A stretch of DNA of 46,123 nucleotides from positions 1-46,123 of the forward strand of contig JBMFXC010000011.1 of the NCBI GenBank assembly GCA_049964655.1. The letters are read 5' to 3'. Position 1 is the stretch's first letter. Every line of letters starts with the position of its first letter. A program made the translations under genes and the position numbers. The notes beneath the pieces were generated by a model that was not told the DNA's origin, ran no database searches, and saw only the letters and a program-made list of their open reading frames with translations. Of this stretch, positions 36,315 to 46,123 are shown piece by piece. This DNA comes from JAJZJT01 sp049964655. GTDB lineage: Bacteria > Actinomycetota > Acidimicrobiia > Acidimicrobiales > RAAP-2.

Positions 36315-37165
36315 CAGGCCTCCTGGGTGCCGGCGTCGGGAACGGCGAGCGGCGGACGGCGGACGGCACCGCGACGGGAGCCACGCCGCGGGACGGGTCG
36401 GGCCGTCGGCCCGTCGGGCCCGACCGGCGCCTCGAGCACCCGTGCGCCGGTGGGCGACCCGGCACCGGCCGCGGCCACGGCCTGGTCGATGCCGTAGACG
36501 CCGCGGGCCTGGTCGCGGACGACCACGCCCCGGTCGAGCTCGATGACCCGGCGACGCATGTGGTCGACCATGCCGGCGTCGTGGGTGGCGACCACCACCG
36601 TGGTGCCGGTGCGGTTGATGCGGTCGAGCAGGTTCATGATGCCGAGACTGGTCTTCGGGTCGAGGTTGCCGGTGGGCTCGTCTGCCAAGAGGATGAGCGG
36701 ACGGTTGACGAAGGCGCGTGCCACCGCCACCCGCTGTTGCTCCCCACCCGAGAGCTCACCAGGGAGGTTGTCCCGCTTCTTGCTCAGCCCCACCAGGTCG
36801 AGCACCTGGGGGACCTGGGTGGCGATGACGTGGCGGGGCCGCCCGATGACCTCGAGGGCGAAGGCGACGTTCTCGAAGACGGTCTTGTTGGGTAGCAGCC
36901 GGAAGTCTTGGAAGACGCAGCCGATGTTGCGCCGCAGGTAGGGGATCCGGGCGCTCGAGAGGCGGCCGATGTCCTTGCCGGCCTCCCAGATGCGACCCGA
37001 GTCCGGCACCTCCTCGCGCAGGAGCAGCCGGATGAAGGTGGTCTTGCCCGAACCCGAGGGCCCCACGAGGAAGACGAACTCGCCCTTCTCGATGTCGACC
37101 GAGCAGTCGCGCAGGGCAACAGTCGATCCCTTGTACGTCTTCGTGACGTTCTGGAACGTGATCAT
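36314..37165 (-). CDS. ftsE: Cell-division ATP-binding protein FtsE, with a C-terminal extension
   Basis: This 283-residue ATPase has Walker A GPSGSGKTT (36-44), the Q-loop region CVFQDFRLLPN, signature LSGGEQQR near 138, Walker B LILLADEPTGNLD, and the switch histidine in VVATHD. FtsE proteins are usually near 220-230 residues. Here about 55 extra residues follow RGVYG and are rich in Pro, Gly and Arg, with no known domain. A disordered tail that docks other division proteins is possible but not shown. It is co-translated with ftsX. Confidence 0.95.
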   Translation of the reverse strand: MITFQNVTKTYKGSTVALRDCSVDIEKGEFVFLVGPSGSGKTTFIRLLLREEVPDSGRIWEAGKDIGRLSSARIPYLRRNIGCVFQDFRLLPNKTVFENVAFALEVIGRPRHVIATQVPQVLDLVGLSKKRDNLPGELSGGEQQRVAVARAFVNRPLILLADEPTGNLDPKTSLGIMNLLDRINRTGTTVVVATHDAGMVDHMRRRVIELDRGVVVRDQARGVYGIDQAVAAAGAGSPTGARVLEAPVGPDGPTARPVPRRGSRRGAVRRPPLAVPDAGTQEA

Positions 37166-37310
37166 GGACGGGCCGTCTCAGTCGTCGGCAGTCGCAGCGC
37201 ACCGCAGCGATCCGCGGGCGAGGCGGACGGGCAGGTCGGTCGTGCCCGAGCTGTGCCGAGGCTGGGCTCAGTGTACTCCGACCTGAGCGACACCAGCAGC
37301 ATCCGGACCA

Positions 37311-38474
37311 TCACTGGGAGCCATGCCGACGAAGCTCGGCCTGGCGGTGGAGCTCGGCCTCGATGAGCTCGTCGAGATCCCCGTCGAGCACCGCCTCGAC
37401 GTTCCCCGTCTCGACGTTGCTCCGCAAGTCCTTGACCAGCTGGTACGGGGCAAGGACGTAGGAACGGATCTGGTTCCCCCAGGCGTTCTCGGTCCGCTCG
37501 CCGGCCAGCGAGTCGAGCTCGGCCTGTCGCTCGGCCCGCTGTCGCTCGGCCAGCTTGGCCGCCAGGATCTGCATGGCCTTGGCCTTGTTCTGGTGCTGAC
37601 TGCGCTGGTTTTGGCACGAGACGACGATGCCGGTCGGCAAGTGGGTGATCCGCACCGCCGAGTCCGTCTTGTTGACATGCTGGCCGCCCGCCCCCGAGGA
37701 ACGGTAGGTGTCGATCCGCAGGTCCTTCTCGTCGATGTCGACCTCGTCAGAGGCTTCGTCGAGGAAGGGAACGACGTCGAGGGAGGCGAAGCTCGTCTGC
37801 CGGCGATGCTGGGCGTCGAAGGGGGACATCCGGACCAGCCGGTGCACACCACGCTCGGCGGCGAGCAGGCCGAAGGCATAGCGCCCTCGTACGACGAAGG
37901 TCGCGGAGAGCAGGCCGGCCTCTTGGCCCGGGGTGGCCTCGTCGACCTCGATGTCGAAGCCGTGGCGCTCGGCCCAGCGGGTGTACATCCGAAGCAGCAT
38001 CTCGGCCCAGTCCTGGGCGTCGGTCCCACCGGCCCCAGCATGGATCTCTGCCACCGCGTCGCGCTCGTCGTGCTCGCCGGCGAAGAGGGCCCGGAGCTCG
38101 ACATCGGCCAGGCGGCGACCGAGGTCGGCGGCGGCGGCGGCGGCCTCGCCGAGGGCCTCGGCATCCCCCTCCTCCTCGGCCAGCTCGAGGAACGTCCGGG
38201 CGTCCGACAGCCTCCCCGAGAGGTCGTCGAGAAGGGCAAGGTCCTCGCTCACTCGACCGAGCTCGGACGTCACGGCGCGCGCATGGACCGGGTCGTCCCA
38301 CAGCCCGGGCTCCGACGCCTCGGCCTCGAGCTCGGTCCGGCGGGCCTCGAGACGCTCGCGGCCGAGGTAGCGCTCCGCCTCGGCCAGACGGTCGCCCAAC
38401 GATGCCAGGAGTGCGGGGACGTCGCCGGCGTGGTCGTCCGGCCCACCAGCGGCCGTCGTCACGGTCGAGGCCAT
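37311..38474 (-). CDS. prfB: Peptide chain release factor 2
   Basis: This 387-residue class I release factor reads UGA and UAA. The stop-codon recognition tripeptide SPF is in VRMSPFDAQHRRQTSF, and the peptidyl-hydrolysis motif GGQ is in SSGAGGQHVNKTDSAVRI. Domain 1 is the long N-terminal helical bundle. The frame is continuous from ATG 38474, so there is no programmed +1 frameshift of the E. coli type. The start lies two bases past the secA stop, so the two are coupled. The order secA-prfB-ftsE-ftsX is typical for actinobacteria. Confidence 0.96.
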   Translation of the reverse strand: MASTVTTAAGGPDDHAGDVPALLASLGDRLAEAERYLGRERLEARRTELEAEASEPGLWDDPVHARAVTSELGRVSEDLALLDDLSGRLSDARTFLELAEEEGDAEALGEAAAAAADLGRRLADVELRALFAGEHDERDAVAEIHAGAGGTDAQDWAEMLLRMYTRWAERHGFDIEVDEATPGQEAGLLSATFVVRGRYAFGLLAAERGVHRLVRMSPFDAQHRRQTSFASLDVVPFLDEASDEVDIDEKDLRIDTYRSSGAGGQHVNKTDSAVRITHLPTGIVVSCQNQRSQHQNKAKAMQILAAKLAERQRAERQAELDSLAGERTENAWGNQIRSYVLAPYQLVKDLRSNVETGNVEAVLDGDLDELIEAELHRQAELRRHGSQ

Positions 38475-38475
38475 G

Positions 38476-41265
<2,790 letters not shown>

Positions 41266-41360
41266 GGCGCCCTCACTCTACCGTCGCCCACCTGGCGCGA
41301 CCGATCCGGCCCGGAGCCTGGCGACGGAGCACCCGTCGCCAGGCTGGCAGGCGGAGCGGA

Positions 41361-41744
41361 TCAGCCGGCCCGGAGCCTCGGGACCCGCAGCCCCCGCGAC
41401 GCCCGCGGGGCCCTCCGAGCTGACGGGGCCCTCCGGCCCGCCGGGGCCCGTTCGCCGTGCCGCTTCGCTCGCTCGACCTGGTGCTCGAGCTTGTCGACGG
41501 CGACGTCGACGGCGGCCAGGACGTCTCCGGCACCGGCGCGAGCCCGGAAGACCCTGCCGGCTCCTCGCAGCACCACCTCACACCGAGCCCGCTCGGCGAT
41601 GCGGGGGTTCCGCTCCTCGGAGACGTGGACCTCGGCCCGTTCGAGCGAGGGACGGAGCCGGCCGAGCCGGCTGATCTTCTCTGCGACCAGGGCCTTCTTT
41701 CGTTCAGAGACAGGCTTCCTGGTGGTGGCGACCACGATGTCCAC
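41361..41744 (-). CDS. hpf: Ribosome hibernation promoting factor, short form (HPF/RaiA family)
   Basis: This 127-residue protein starts at GTG 41744 behind GGGAGG. The N-terminal 95 residues match the S30AE fold: KPVSERKKALVAEKISRLGRL, then AEVHVSEERNPR, CEVVLRGAGRVFRARA and DVLAAVDVAVDKLEHQVERAKRHG. Actinobacterial HPF is usually the long form of about 220-260 residues, whose C-terminal domain dimerises 70S ribosomes. Here only a 30-residue Arg/Ala/Pro-rich tail follows. It may act as a monomeric 70S binder like YfiA, or the tail may replace the dimer domain. It lies just upstream of secA, the common actinobacterial position. Confidence 0.88.
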   Translation of the reverse strand: MDIVVATTRKPVSERKKALVAEKISRLGRLRPSLERAEVHVSEERNPRIAERARCEVVLRGAGRVFRARAGAGDVLAAVDVAVDKLEHQVERAKRHGERAPAGRRAPSARRAPRASRGLRVPRLRAG

Positions 41745-42434
41745 GTCTTGCCTCCCATCCCCGGCGCTCCGGTGGGCGCCGGTCGTTGCTCCTACCGGTT
41801 GTCCGACGCCTCCCTCCACTCGTTGTCCAGCGTCTTCTGCCCGAGCCCCTGTGGGGCTGGCCGTGGGGCCCGCTGCATGGTCCAACGGGCTCGAGGTGCC
41901 GACTGGTGTCGCGCACCGTCCGGCGGCGCCTGCGAACCTGCGGGCCCGATCGCCGACCGAGGGACCCCCGCGAGCCTCGGGACGGTCGTCACCGCCCGGG
42001 CGGCCCGACGCGTCCCTGGGTACCGGAGCGTCCCTGGGTGAGGGTGAGCTGCGCTCGGCTGACCTGGTCTTTGACCCCACACTCGCCTGCTGCAGGGCTG
42101 GCGCCCGGGCGCCGGCGGCACCCGGAGAACGACCAGGCACCCAGCGGCGCCGTCGTCGGCACGCGTCACCCCGTCTCCGCCCGTCCCCGACGGTCGGGGA
42201 CCCGGCGGGCAGGTCTTACCCCTAAGCCGCACCATGCTCAGCGACCACGAGTCGCCTTACGTGGGTCGTTTCGCCTGCGACTGGCCTCGACTTGCAACCA
42301 CAGACCCGACCGCAGCTCACCTCGTCAGTGTACGCCCCGGCCCCGGTCGGGGACACGGTGACCGCCTCATGTTCACGACAACGCGACACGGTCGTCACCG
42401 TGCCGCAACGAGGCGGCGACCACCCCGGGTCGTC
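41745..42434. other. Long spacer between the manB operon and hpf
   Basis: This 690-bp stretch has only GC-driven open frames and no recognisable protein. ComF, which often precedes hpf in actinobacteria, is absent. GCGTCCCTGGGT is duplicated near 42010 and 42028. The hpf promoter must lie here, but no clear -10/-35 pair stands out. Confidence 0.5.
42387..42402 (-). terminator. Hairpin downstream of the SIS isomerase gene
   Basis: CACGGT (42387-42392) pairs with ACCGTG (42397-42402) around CGTC, 32 bp beyond the isomerase stop on the minus strand. It is a short stem with no U-tract. Confidence 0.4.
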
Positions 42435-43502
42435 TCAGGGTGCGCCGGTACGCAGCCGCTCCTTGATCTCCTCGAGGACGGGGATCGGTCCGGGGTCAAC
42501 CCCCGCGGCAGCGGCCAGGTAGAGGGAGACGGCGTCGCCGACCAGGACGAGGTCGAAGAGCTGGGCGAGCTCACCGTCACCCTTGGCCCGCACCTCGACG
42601 ACGTCGGCGACGACCTCACGGAGGAGCTCCTCCACGAGGTCGAACCGACGGGCCACCTGGGGATGCTCGGCGTCGTGACGGAGGTTGACCAACGTGACGA
42701 GCTGGCGGGTCACGTCGCCGTGCTGTCCCCAGCCCGCGACTTCGTTGTGGCACACCTCGGGCAGGACGTTCCAGAAGGCGGGCGCCTTGGCGTTCTCGTT
42801 GACCTGCATCTTCCATCGCAGGGCGGCTGCCGCGCCGATGGCGTGCGAACTGTGCACGAGCGGGATCGTCCGTCCGATGCGACGAGCCACCGCTTCTGCC
42901 ACGTTGCCCGGCTGAGCCAGCTCGTCGCGACGGCGACGGAGCTGGTGGACGGCGAGCTCGACCCAGCGCGAAGCGCCGGGGAAGAGCCCGAGCTCCTCGA
43001 GGATGACGAGGGGGGGGACGGCCATGGCACCGAGGGCGGCTCGGGCTTGGGGGAGGTCGGCGGGCACCTCCACCAGCGGGACGCGCCAGTCGGTCGCCAG
43101 TCGGGCGAGCTCGCCGCCGCTCGCCACCACCACCATCGCCGCCCCGGCCTCGAACGCCTGGGAAGCCGCTTCGAGTGTCTCCTCGGTGTCGCCGGAGAAG
43201 GACATGGCGAAGACCAGCGACCCGGGACCCACGTAGTCGGGCGGGGCATGCTCCTTCACCACGGTGACCGGCACCGGCAGGAACGGCAGCGCGGCGGCGA
43301 CGAGGACGTCCCCGGCGATGCCGCTCCCGCCCATCCCCATCACGACGACGTGCTCGATCTGGTCGTGCGGCGGGAGCCCCCCGAGGCCCCTGGCGGCCCG
43401 GAGGGCGGTCTCGACCTGCTCGGGGAGCCCGAGCATGGCCTCCCAGAAGCGCTCCGAGTCGATCTTCAGGGGAGACGGGGCGTCGCCCACGTGTCCGGTC
43501 AT
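42435..43502 (-). CDS. SIS-domain isomerase, bifunctional phosphoglucose/phosphomannose isomerase-like
   Basis: This 355-residue protein has two SIS sugar-phosphate domains. The first contains VVMGMGGSGIAGDVLVAAAL (about 53-72) and the SIS Ser/Thr motif MSFSGDTEETLEA. The second contains PLVHSSHAIGAAAALRWKMQVNENAKAPAF, followed by LPEVCHNEVAGW with the Glu and His used in catalysis by archaeal bifunctional PGI/PMI enzymes. These interconvert glucose-6-P or mannose-6-P with fructose-6-P. In mycobacteria a related gene sits between pmmA and manA. Here it follows manB and the Trm112-like gene, and it overlaps the latter by four bases. A role in mannose or GDP-mannose supply is inferred. Confidence 0.88.
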   Translation of the reverse strand: MTGHVGDAPSPLKIDSERFWEAMLGLPEQVETALRAARGLGGLPPHDQIEHVVVMGMGGSGIAGDVLVAAALPFLPVPVTVVKEHAPPDYVGPGSLVFAMSFSGDTEETLEAASQAFEAGAAMVVVASGGELARLATDWRVPLVEVPADLPQARAALGAMAVPPLVILEELGLFPGASRWVELAVHQLRRRRDELAQPGNVAEAVARRIGRTIPLVHSSHAIGAAAALRWKMQVNENAKAPAFWNVLPEVCHNEVAGWGQHGDVTRQLVTLVNLRHDAEHPQVARRFDLVEELLREVVADVVEVRAKGDGELAQLFDLVLVGDAVSLYLAAAAGVDPGPIPVLEEIKERLRTGAP

Positions 43503-43756
43503 CCTGCCCCCGTCGACGCCTGGCCGCCACCGGTGGTGCGGGCTCCCCCCTTGTCCGCCTTTGCCGTCAGTCGCTCGTGCTCGGCACCATCCACCGTGGT
43601 CGCCTCGTCCACCAGCATGTCCGGAACTCCGTCTCGCACGGCGTAGCGGCGGCGGAGGCGGGGGTTGTAGAGGACCTCCTCGTCCTCGAAGTACAAGAGC
43701 GGGCCTTTGTCCTCGGGGCAGGCCAGCACCTCGAGCAGGAGCGGGTCGAGCGGCAT
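43499..43756 (-). CDS. Trm112-like small protein
   Basis: This 85-residue protein starts at ATG 43756 behind GGAGGTACC. The core reads LLEVLACPEDKGPLLYFEDEEVLYNPRLRRRYAVRDGVPDML, the pattern of the UPF0434/Trm112 family. Only one Cys remains of the zinc ligands found in other members. In eukaryotes Trm112 is a methyltransferase activator. The role in bacteria is unclear. Its place between manB and the sugar isomerase is conserved in actinobacteria. The C-terminal 25 residues are Gly/Thr-rich and variable. It is coupled to the isomerase by an ATGA overlap. Confidence 0.87.
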   Translation of the reverse strand: MPLDPLLLEVLACPEDKGPLLYFEDEEVLYNPRLRRRYAVRDGVPDMLVDEATTVDGAEHERLTAKADKGGARTTGGGQASTGAG

Positions 43757-43817
43757 CGGGTGGTACCTCCGGGTCGGTTCGGGTCGGGTTCCGTCGACAG
43801 GCTGAGGCGCCCGATGT

Positions 43818-45203
43818 TCACCTCGAGGAGAGGCGCGAGGCGGCGGCCTGGACCTCTGCGACGTGCCGGGCACAGGATGCCTCGTCTGGTGCCTCGACAT
43901 TGAGCCGGAGGAGTGGCTCGGTGTTCGAGGGACGCAGGTTGTACCACCACTCGCCACGGTCCACCGTCAGCCCGTCGAGGCGGTCGACGGTGCCGAGCGC
44001 TCCGCCGGCCGCCTCGACCTCGGATGCCAGTGCTTCGACGACCGCCGCCGGATCGGGCACGACGGTATTGATCTCGCCCGAGTCGACGTAGCGGCGGTAG
44101 GGCTCGAGCAGCTTGGAGAGAGGAGCGTCGCTCACGCTCATCAGCTCCAGCACGACCAAGGCGGCGATGATGCCGGAGTCGGCGCGGAAGTTGTCGCGGA
44201 AGTAGTAGTGCCCCGAGTGCTCGCCCCCGAAGACGGCCCCGGTTTCGGCCATCACTTGCTTGATGTAGCTGTGGCCCACCCGCGTGCGTACACCGACGCC
44301 GCCGTGCTCGGCGATGACCTCGGGGACCACCCGCGAGCAGATGCAGTTGTAGAGGACGGTCGCCCCAGGGTGCTTGGTGAGCATCGACGCGGCGACGAGT
44401 GCCGTGGTGAGCGAGCCCGAGACGCCCTCGGCACGCTCGTCCACCAAGAACACCCGGTCGGCGTCGCCGTCGAAGGCCAACCCGACGTCGGCACCGTGCT
44501 CCACGACCGCCCGCTTGAGCGCCTCCTGGTTCTCCGGTTGGATCGGGTCGGCGGGGTGGTTGGGGAACGTCCCGTCGAGCTCAGGGTACAGAAGCTCGAC
44601 GTCGAAGGGCAGGCCCTCGAAGACGGCCGGCACGACGAGGCCGCCCATGCCGTTGGCCGTGTCGGCCACCACCTTGAGCGGACGAAGGGCCCCTACGTCG
44701 ACGAACGACCGGACGTGTGCCGCATAGCGGTCGAGCACGTTGCGCTCTTCGACCGGGGCCAGCGGACCATCGGGGGGAGCGCCGCGCTCGCCCCACTCGT
44801 CGAGGAGCTGCTCGGCGATGGTCTGGATGTCGGCCAAGCCGGTGTCACGGCCCACCGGACGGGCCCCCGACAGGCAGAACTTGACACCGTTGTACTGGGC
44901 GGGGTTGTGCGAGGCGGTGAACATCGCCCCGGGGGCATCGAGGTCACCCGCCGCGAAGTACAAGAGGTCGGTGGAGGCGAGCCCGAGGTCGACGACGGCA
45001 ACTCCCTCGCTGCGGACACCCTCGGCAAAGGCCCGGGAGAGCTCGACCCCCGAAGGTCGCATGTCGCGAGCGACGAGCAGCCGTGGGCCCCCGACGAACC
45101 GGGCGAAGGCGGCACCGACGGCGCGCAATCGGCGGGCGTCGAGCTGGTCCGGCACCGTGCCGCGGAGGTCGTAGGCCTTGAAGACGTCGGCGAGGGAGGT
45201 CAT
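43818..45203 (-). CDS. manB: Phosphomannomutase/phosphoglucomutase
   Basis: This 461-residue member of the alpha-D-phosphohexomutase family interconverts mannose-6-P or glucose-6-P with the 1-phosphates. The phospho-serine is S98 in TASHNPAQYNG. The Mg site is DGDADR with D245, D247 and D249. Sugar specificity comes from GEHSGHYYF, and the C-terminal phosphate clamp is RPSNTEPLLRLN. All four domains are present and length is normal. It supplies mannose-1-P for GDP-mannose and cell-envelope mannosides. It heads the operon with the Trm112-like gene and the SIS isomerase. Confidence 0.95.
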   Translation of the reverse strand: MTSLADVFKAYDLRGTVPDQLDARRLRAVGAAFARFVGGPRLLVARDMRPSGVELSRAFAEGVRSEGVAVVDLGLASTDLLYFAAGDLDAPGAMFTASHNPAQYNGVKFCLSGARPVGRDTGLADIQTIAEQLLDEWGERGAPPDGPLAPVEERNVLDRYAAHVRSFVDVGALRPLKVVADTANGMGGLVVPAVFEGLPFDVELLYPELDGTFPNHPADPIQPENQEALKRAVVEHGADVGLAFDGDADRVFLVDERAEGVSGSLTTALVAASMLTKHPGATVLYNCICSRVVPEVIAEHGGVGVRTRVGHSYIKQVMAETGAVFGGEHSGHYYFRDNFRADSGIIAALVVLELMSVSDAPLSKLLEPYRRYVDSGEINTVVPDPAAVVEALASEVEAAGGALGTVDRLDGLTVDRGEWWYNLRPSNTEPLLRLNVEAPDEASCARHVAEVQAAASRLSSR

Positions 45204-45357
45204 GGCGGGCCAATCCTAGCGACCCGCCGGGGCCAGACGAGGGGCCACACGAGGGCCGGTCGAGGGCGGGCCACCCTCTTCGGCCCCCGATGACGGCGCG
45301 GCCAAACCCGCCCCGCCGACACCGGCGTGGCGGACTTGGCCCGTGGACCGCACGCTC

Positions 45358-46123
45358 CTAGTGGACTCGGCGTCGCAGGTGGTCGATGATCGAGCGCAGG
45401 TGGCGCCGGGCGGAAGTGAGGTCGTGGGTGGCGGTCTTCAGGTTGGCGCGGGCCTGGCTGAAGACGGTGTTGGCGTCCGACGTCCCAGAGGGGCTGACGG
45501 CCAGCACCGAGGAGACGACCCCGTTCGTGGCGGCTACGGCCGAGGTGACGTCGGCGGTTGCCGTGGCGTACGACGACCGGGCGCTGTCGACGTTCGCTCC
45601 CGTGCTCGCCACGGCGTCGATCGCCTGCTGGGCGAACGGTTCGAGCTTGGTGGCAAGCGCCTCCGAGGCGGTGACGCGATCAGCGGCAATGGTAAGCCGA
45701 ACCTTGGGGGCCACCACGCGGTAGATCCGAGCCTGGACCATGGCCTCGTCGGCCGCACGCAACTGCGCGCACGTCGTCGCTGCGCTGACCGTCGGCGAGA
45801 CATTGCTGAGCGCCGACGAAGCGGTCGACACCGCGGCGTCGAGCGCCGCACGGTCGCTCGAGGTGAGAGAAGTGGTGGCTCCGATCTCCGCCTGGAGGAC
45901 GCCGAGCACAGCGGTCCGCACCGTAAGGCGTGCCTCGAGGTCCCGTTGCGCCGCCGGGAAGGTTGCTACCGAGCAGGAGCGCGCCCGCTTGGGCACCGCG
46001 GCACCTGAGGAGGAGGAGGAGGAGGAGGAGGAGGAGGAGGATGAGGAGGATGAGGAGGATGAGGAGGAGGATGATGATGATGATGATGATGGCGACGATG
46101 TCGACGAGGTGAGCTGGGGAACG
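45358..46123 (-). CDS. Helical protein of unknown function with a poly-serine tract (N-terminus outside window)
   Basis: The minus-strand frame is open from the window edge to TAG at 45358-45360 and codes for at least 254 residues. From the edge it reads VPQLTSSTSSP, then 28 consecutive serines, then GAAVPKRARSCSVATFPAAQRDLEARL and an Ala/Thr/Ser-rich helical domain of about 180 residues, ending LRSIIDHLRRRVH. The Ser tract is a linker typical of exported proteins, so the missing N-terminus may hold a signal peptide or another domain. Two Cys (CSV and TTCAQL) may form a disulfide. The family is not recognised. An internal GTG at 45996 should not be taken as the start. Confidence 0.65.
   Translation of the reverse strand, partial: VPQLTSSTSSPSSSSSSSSSSSSSSSSSSSSSSSSSSSSGAAVPKRARSCSVATFPAAQRDLEARLTVRTAVLGVLQAEIGATTSLTSSDRAALDAAVSTASSALSNVSPTVSAATTCAQLRAADEAMVQARIYRVVAPKVRLTIAADRVTASEALATKLEPFAQQAIDAVASTGANVDSARSSYATATADVTSAVAATNGVVSSVLAVSPSGTSDANTVFSQARANLKTATHDLTSARRHLRSIIDHLRRRVH
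46006..46089. repeat. Trinucleotide microsatellite (GGA/TGA), 28 units
   Basis: On the minus strand every unit is TCC or TCA, both Ser codons, giving 28 uninterrupted serines. Runs of three or more identical codons make the tract prone to length change. Confidence 0.9.

Noticed and set aside
41745..42434. A comF or other gene between the manB operon and hpf
   Set aside because: No frame on either strand shows the Cys knuckles or phosphoribosyltransferase motif of ComF, and composition is that of random GC-rich sequence.
45930..46112. A plus-strand frame rich in Arg and Met at the window end
   Set aside because: It is the complement of the Ser-coding microsatellite and has no other content.

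Overview
The window is about 46 kb of very GC-rich DNA from a free-living actinobacterium, most likely class Acidimicrobiia. Three things point there: a GWWLAADGKWHPPE motif at the start of a low-complexity protein (18004), typical of that group; actinobacterial families such as DUF3039 and a mycothiol-type DinB protein; and the gene orders ftsX-ftsE-prfB-secA-hpf and manB-Trm112-SIS isomerase. It is a draft assembly. Three runs of exactly 100 N (18246-18345, 25812-25911, 31756-31855) each sit inside or between copies of a repeat. I saw no rRNA, tRNA, CRISPR array, prophage or IS element. This is ordinary chromosome with several accessory operons.

Layout. 1-874: end of an ABC-2 export operon. 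987-8155: an acetate uptake module. A minus-strand operon (LytS-type kinase, LytTR regulator, two-TM protein, ActP/MctC-type symporter) is divergent from satP and acs, with a 10-bp tandem array in the shared control region. 8336-10690: a DnaQ-like exonuclease, a small membrane protein and a secreted protein. 11113-13794: a small helical protein, then a three-gene operon (ferritin-like diiron protein, SCP2-like carrier, ferredoxin with a zinc-ribbon tail) behind an unusually AT-rich palindromic promoter. 14002-17650: an MFS transporter, a phosphotriesterase-family hydrolase and a DUF2236 oxygenase. 18004-25718: a repeat-rich protein, a secreted-repeat lipoprotein, S-adenosylhomocysteinase, DUF3039, Maf, a tRNA-dihydrouridine synthase and an ABC-F ATPase.

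25719-35363: a 17-bp VNTR, an archaeal-type riboflavin synthase (RibC), an acyl-CoA dehydrogenase divergent from an acyl-CoA synthetase, an ABC1/UbiB kinase, a sugar nucleotidyltransferase divergent from an aldo/keto reductase plus DinB pair, and a lipase-like lipoprotein. 35424-45203: a long minus-strand housekeeping block, in transcription order manB, Trm112-like, SIS isomerase, hpf, secA, prfB, ftsE, ftsX. 45358-46123: a partial protein with a 28-serine tract running off the window.

The best candidates for something new are the diiron/SCP2/ferredoxin-zinc-ribbon operon with its operator-like promoter, the archaeal-type RibC in a bacterium, and the number of unrelated short tandem repeats in intergenic and low-complexity DNA.
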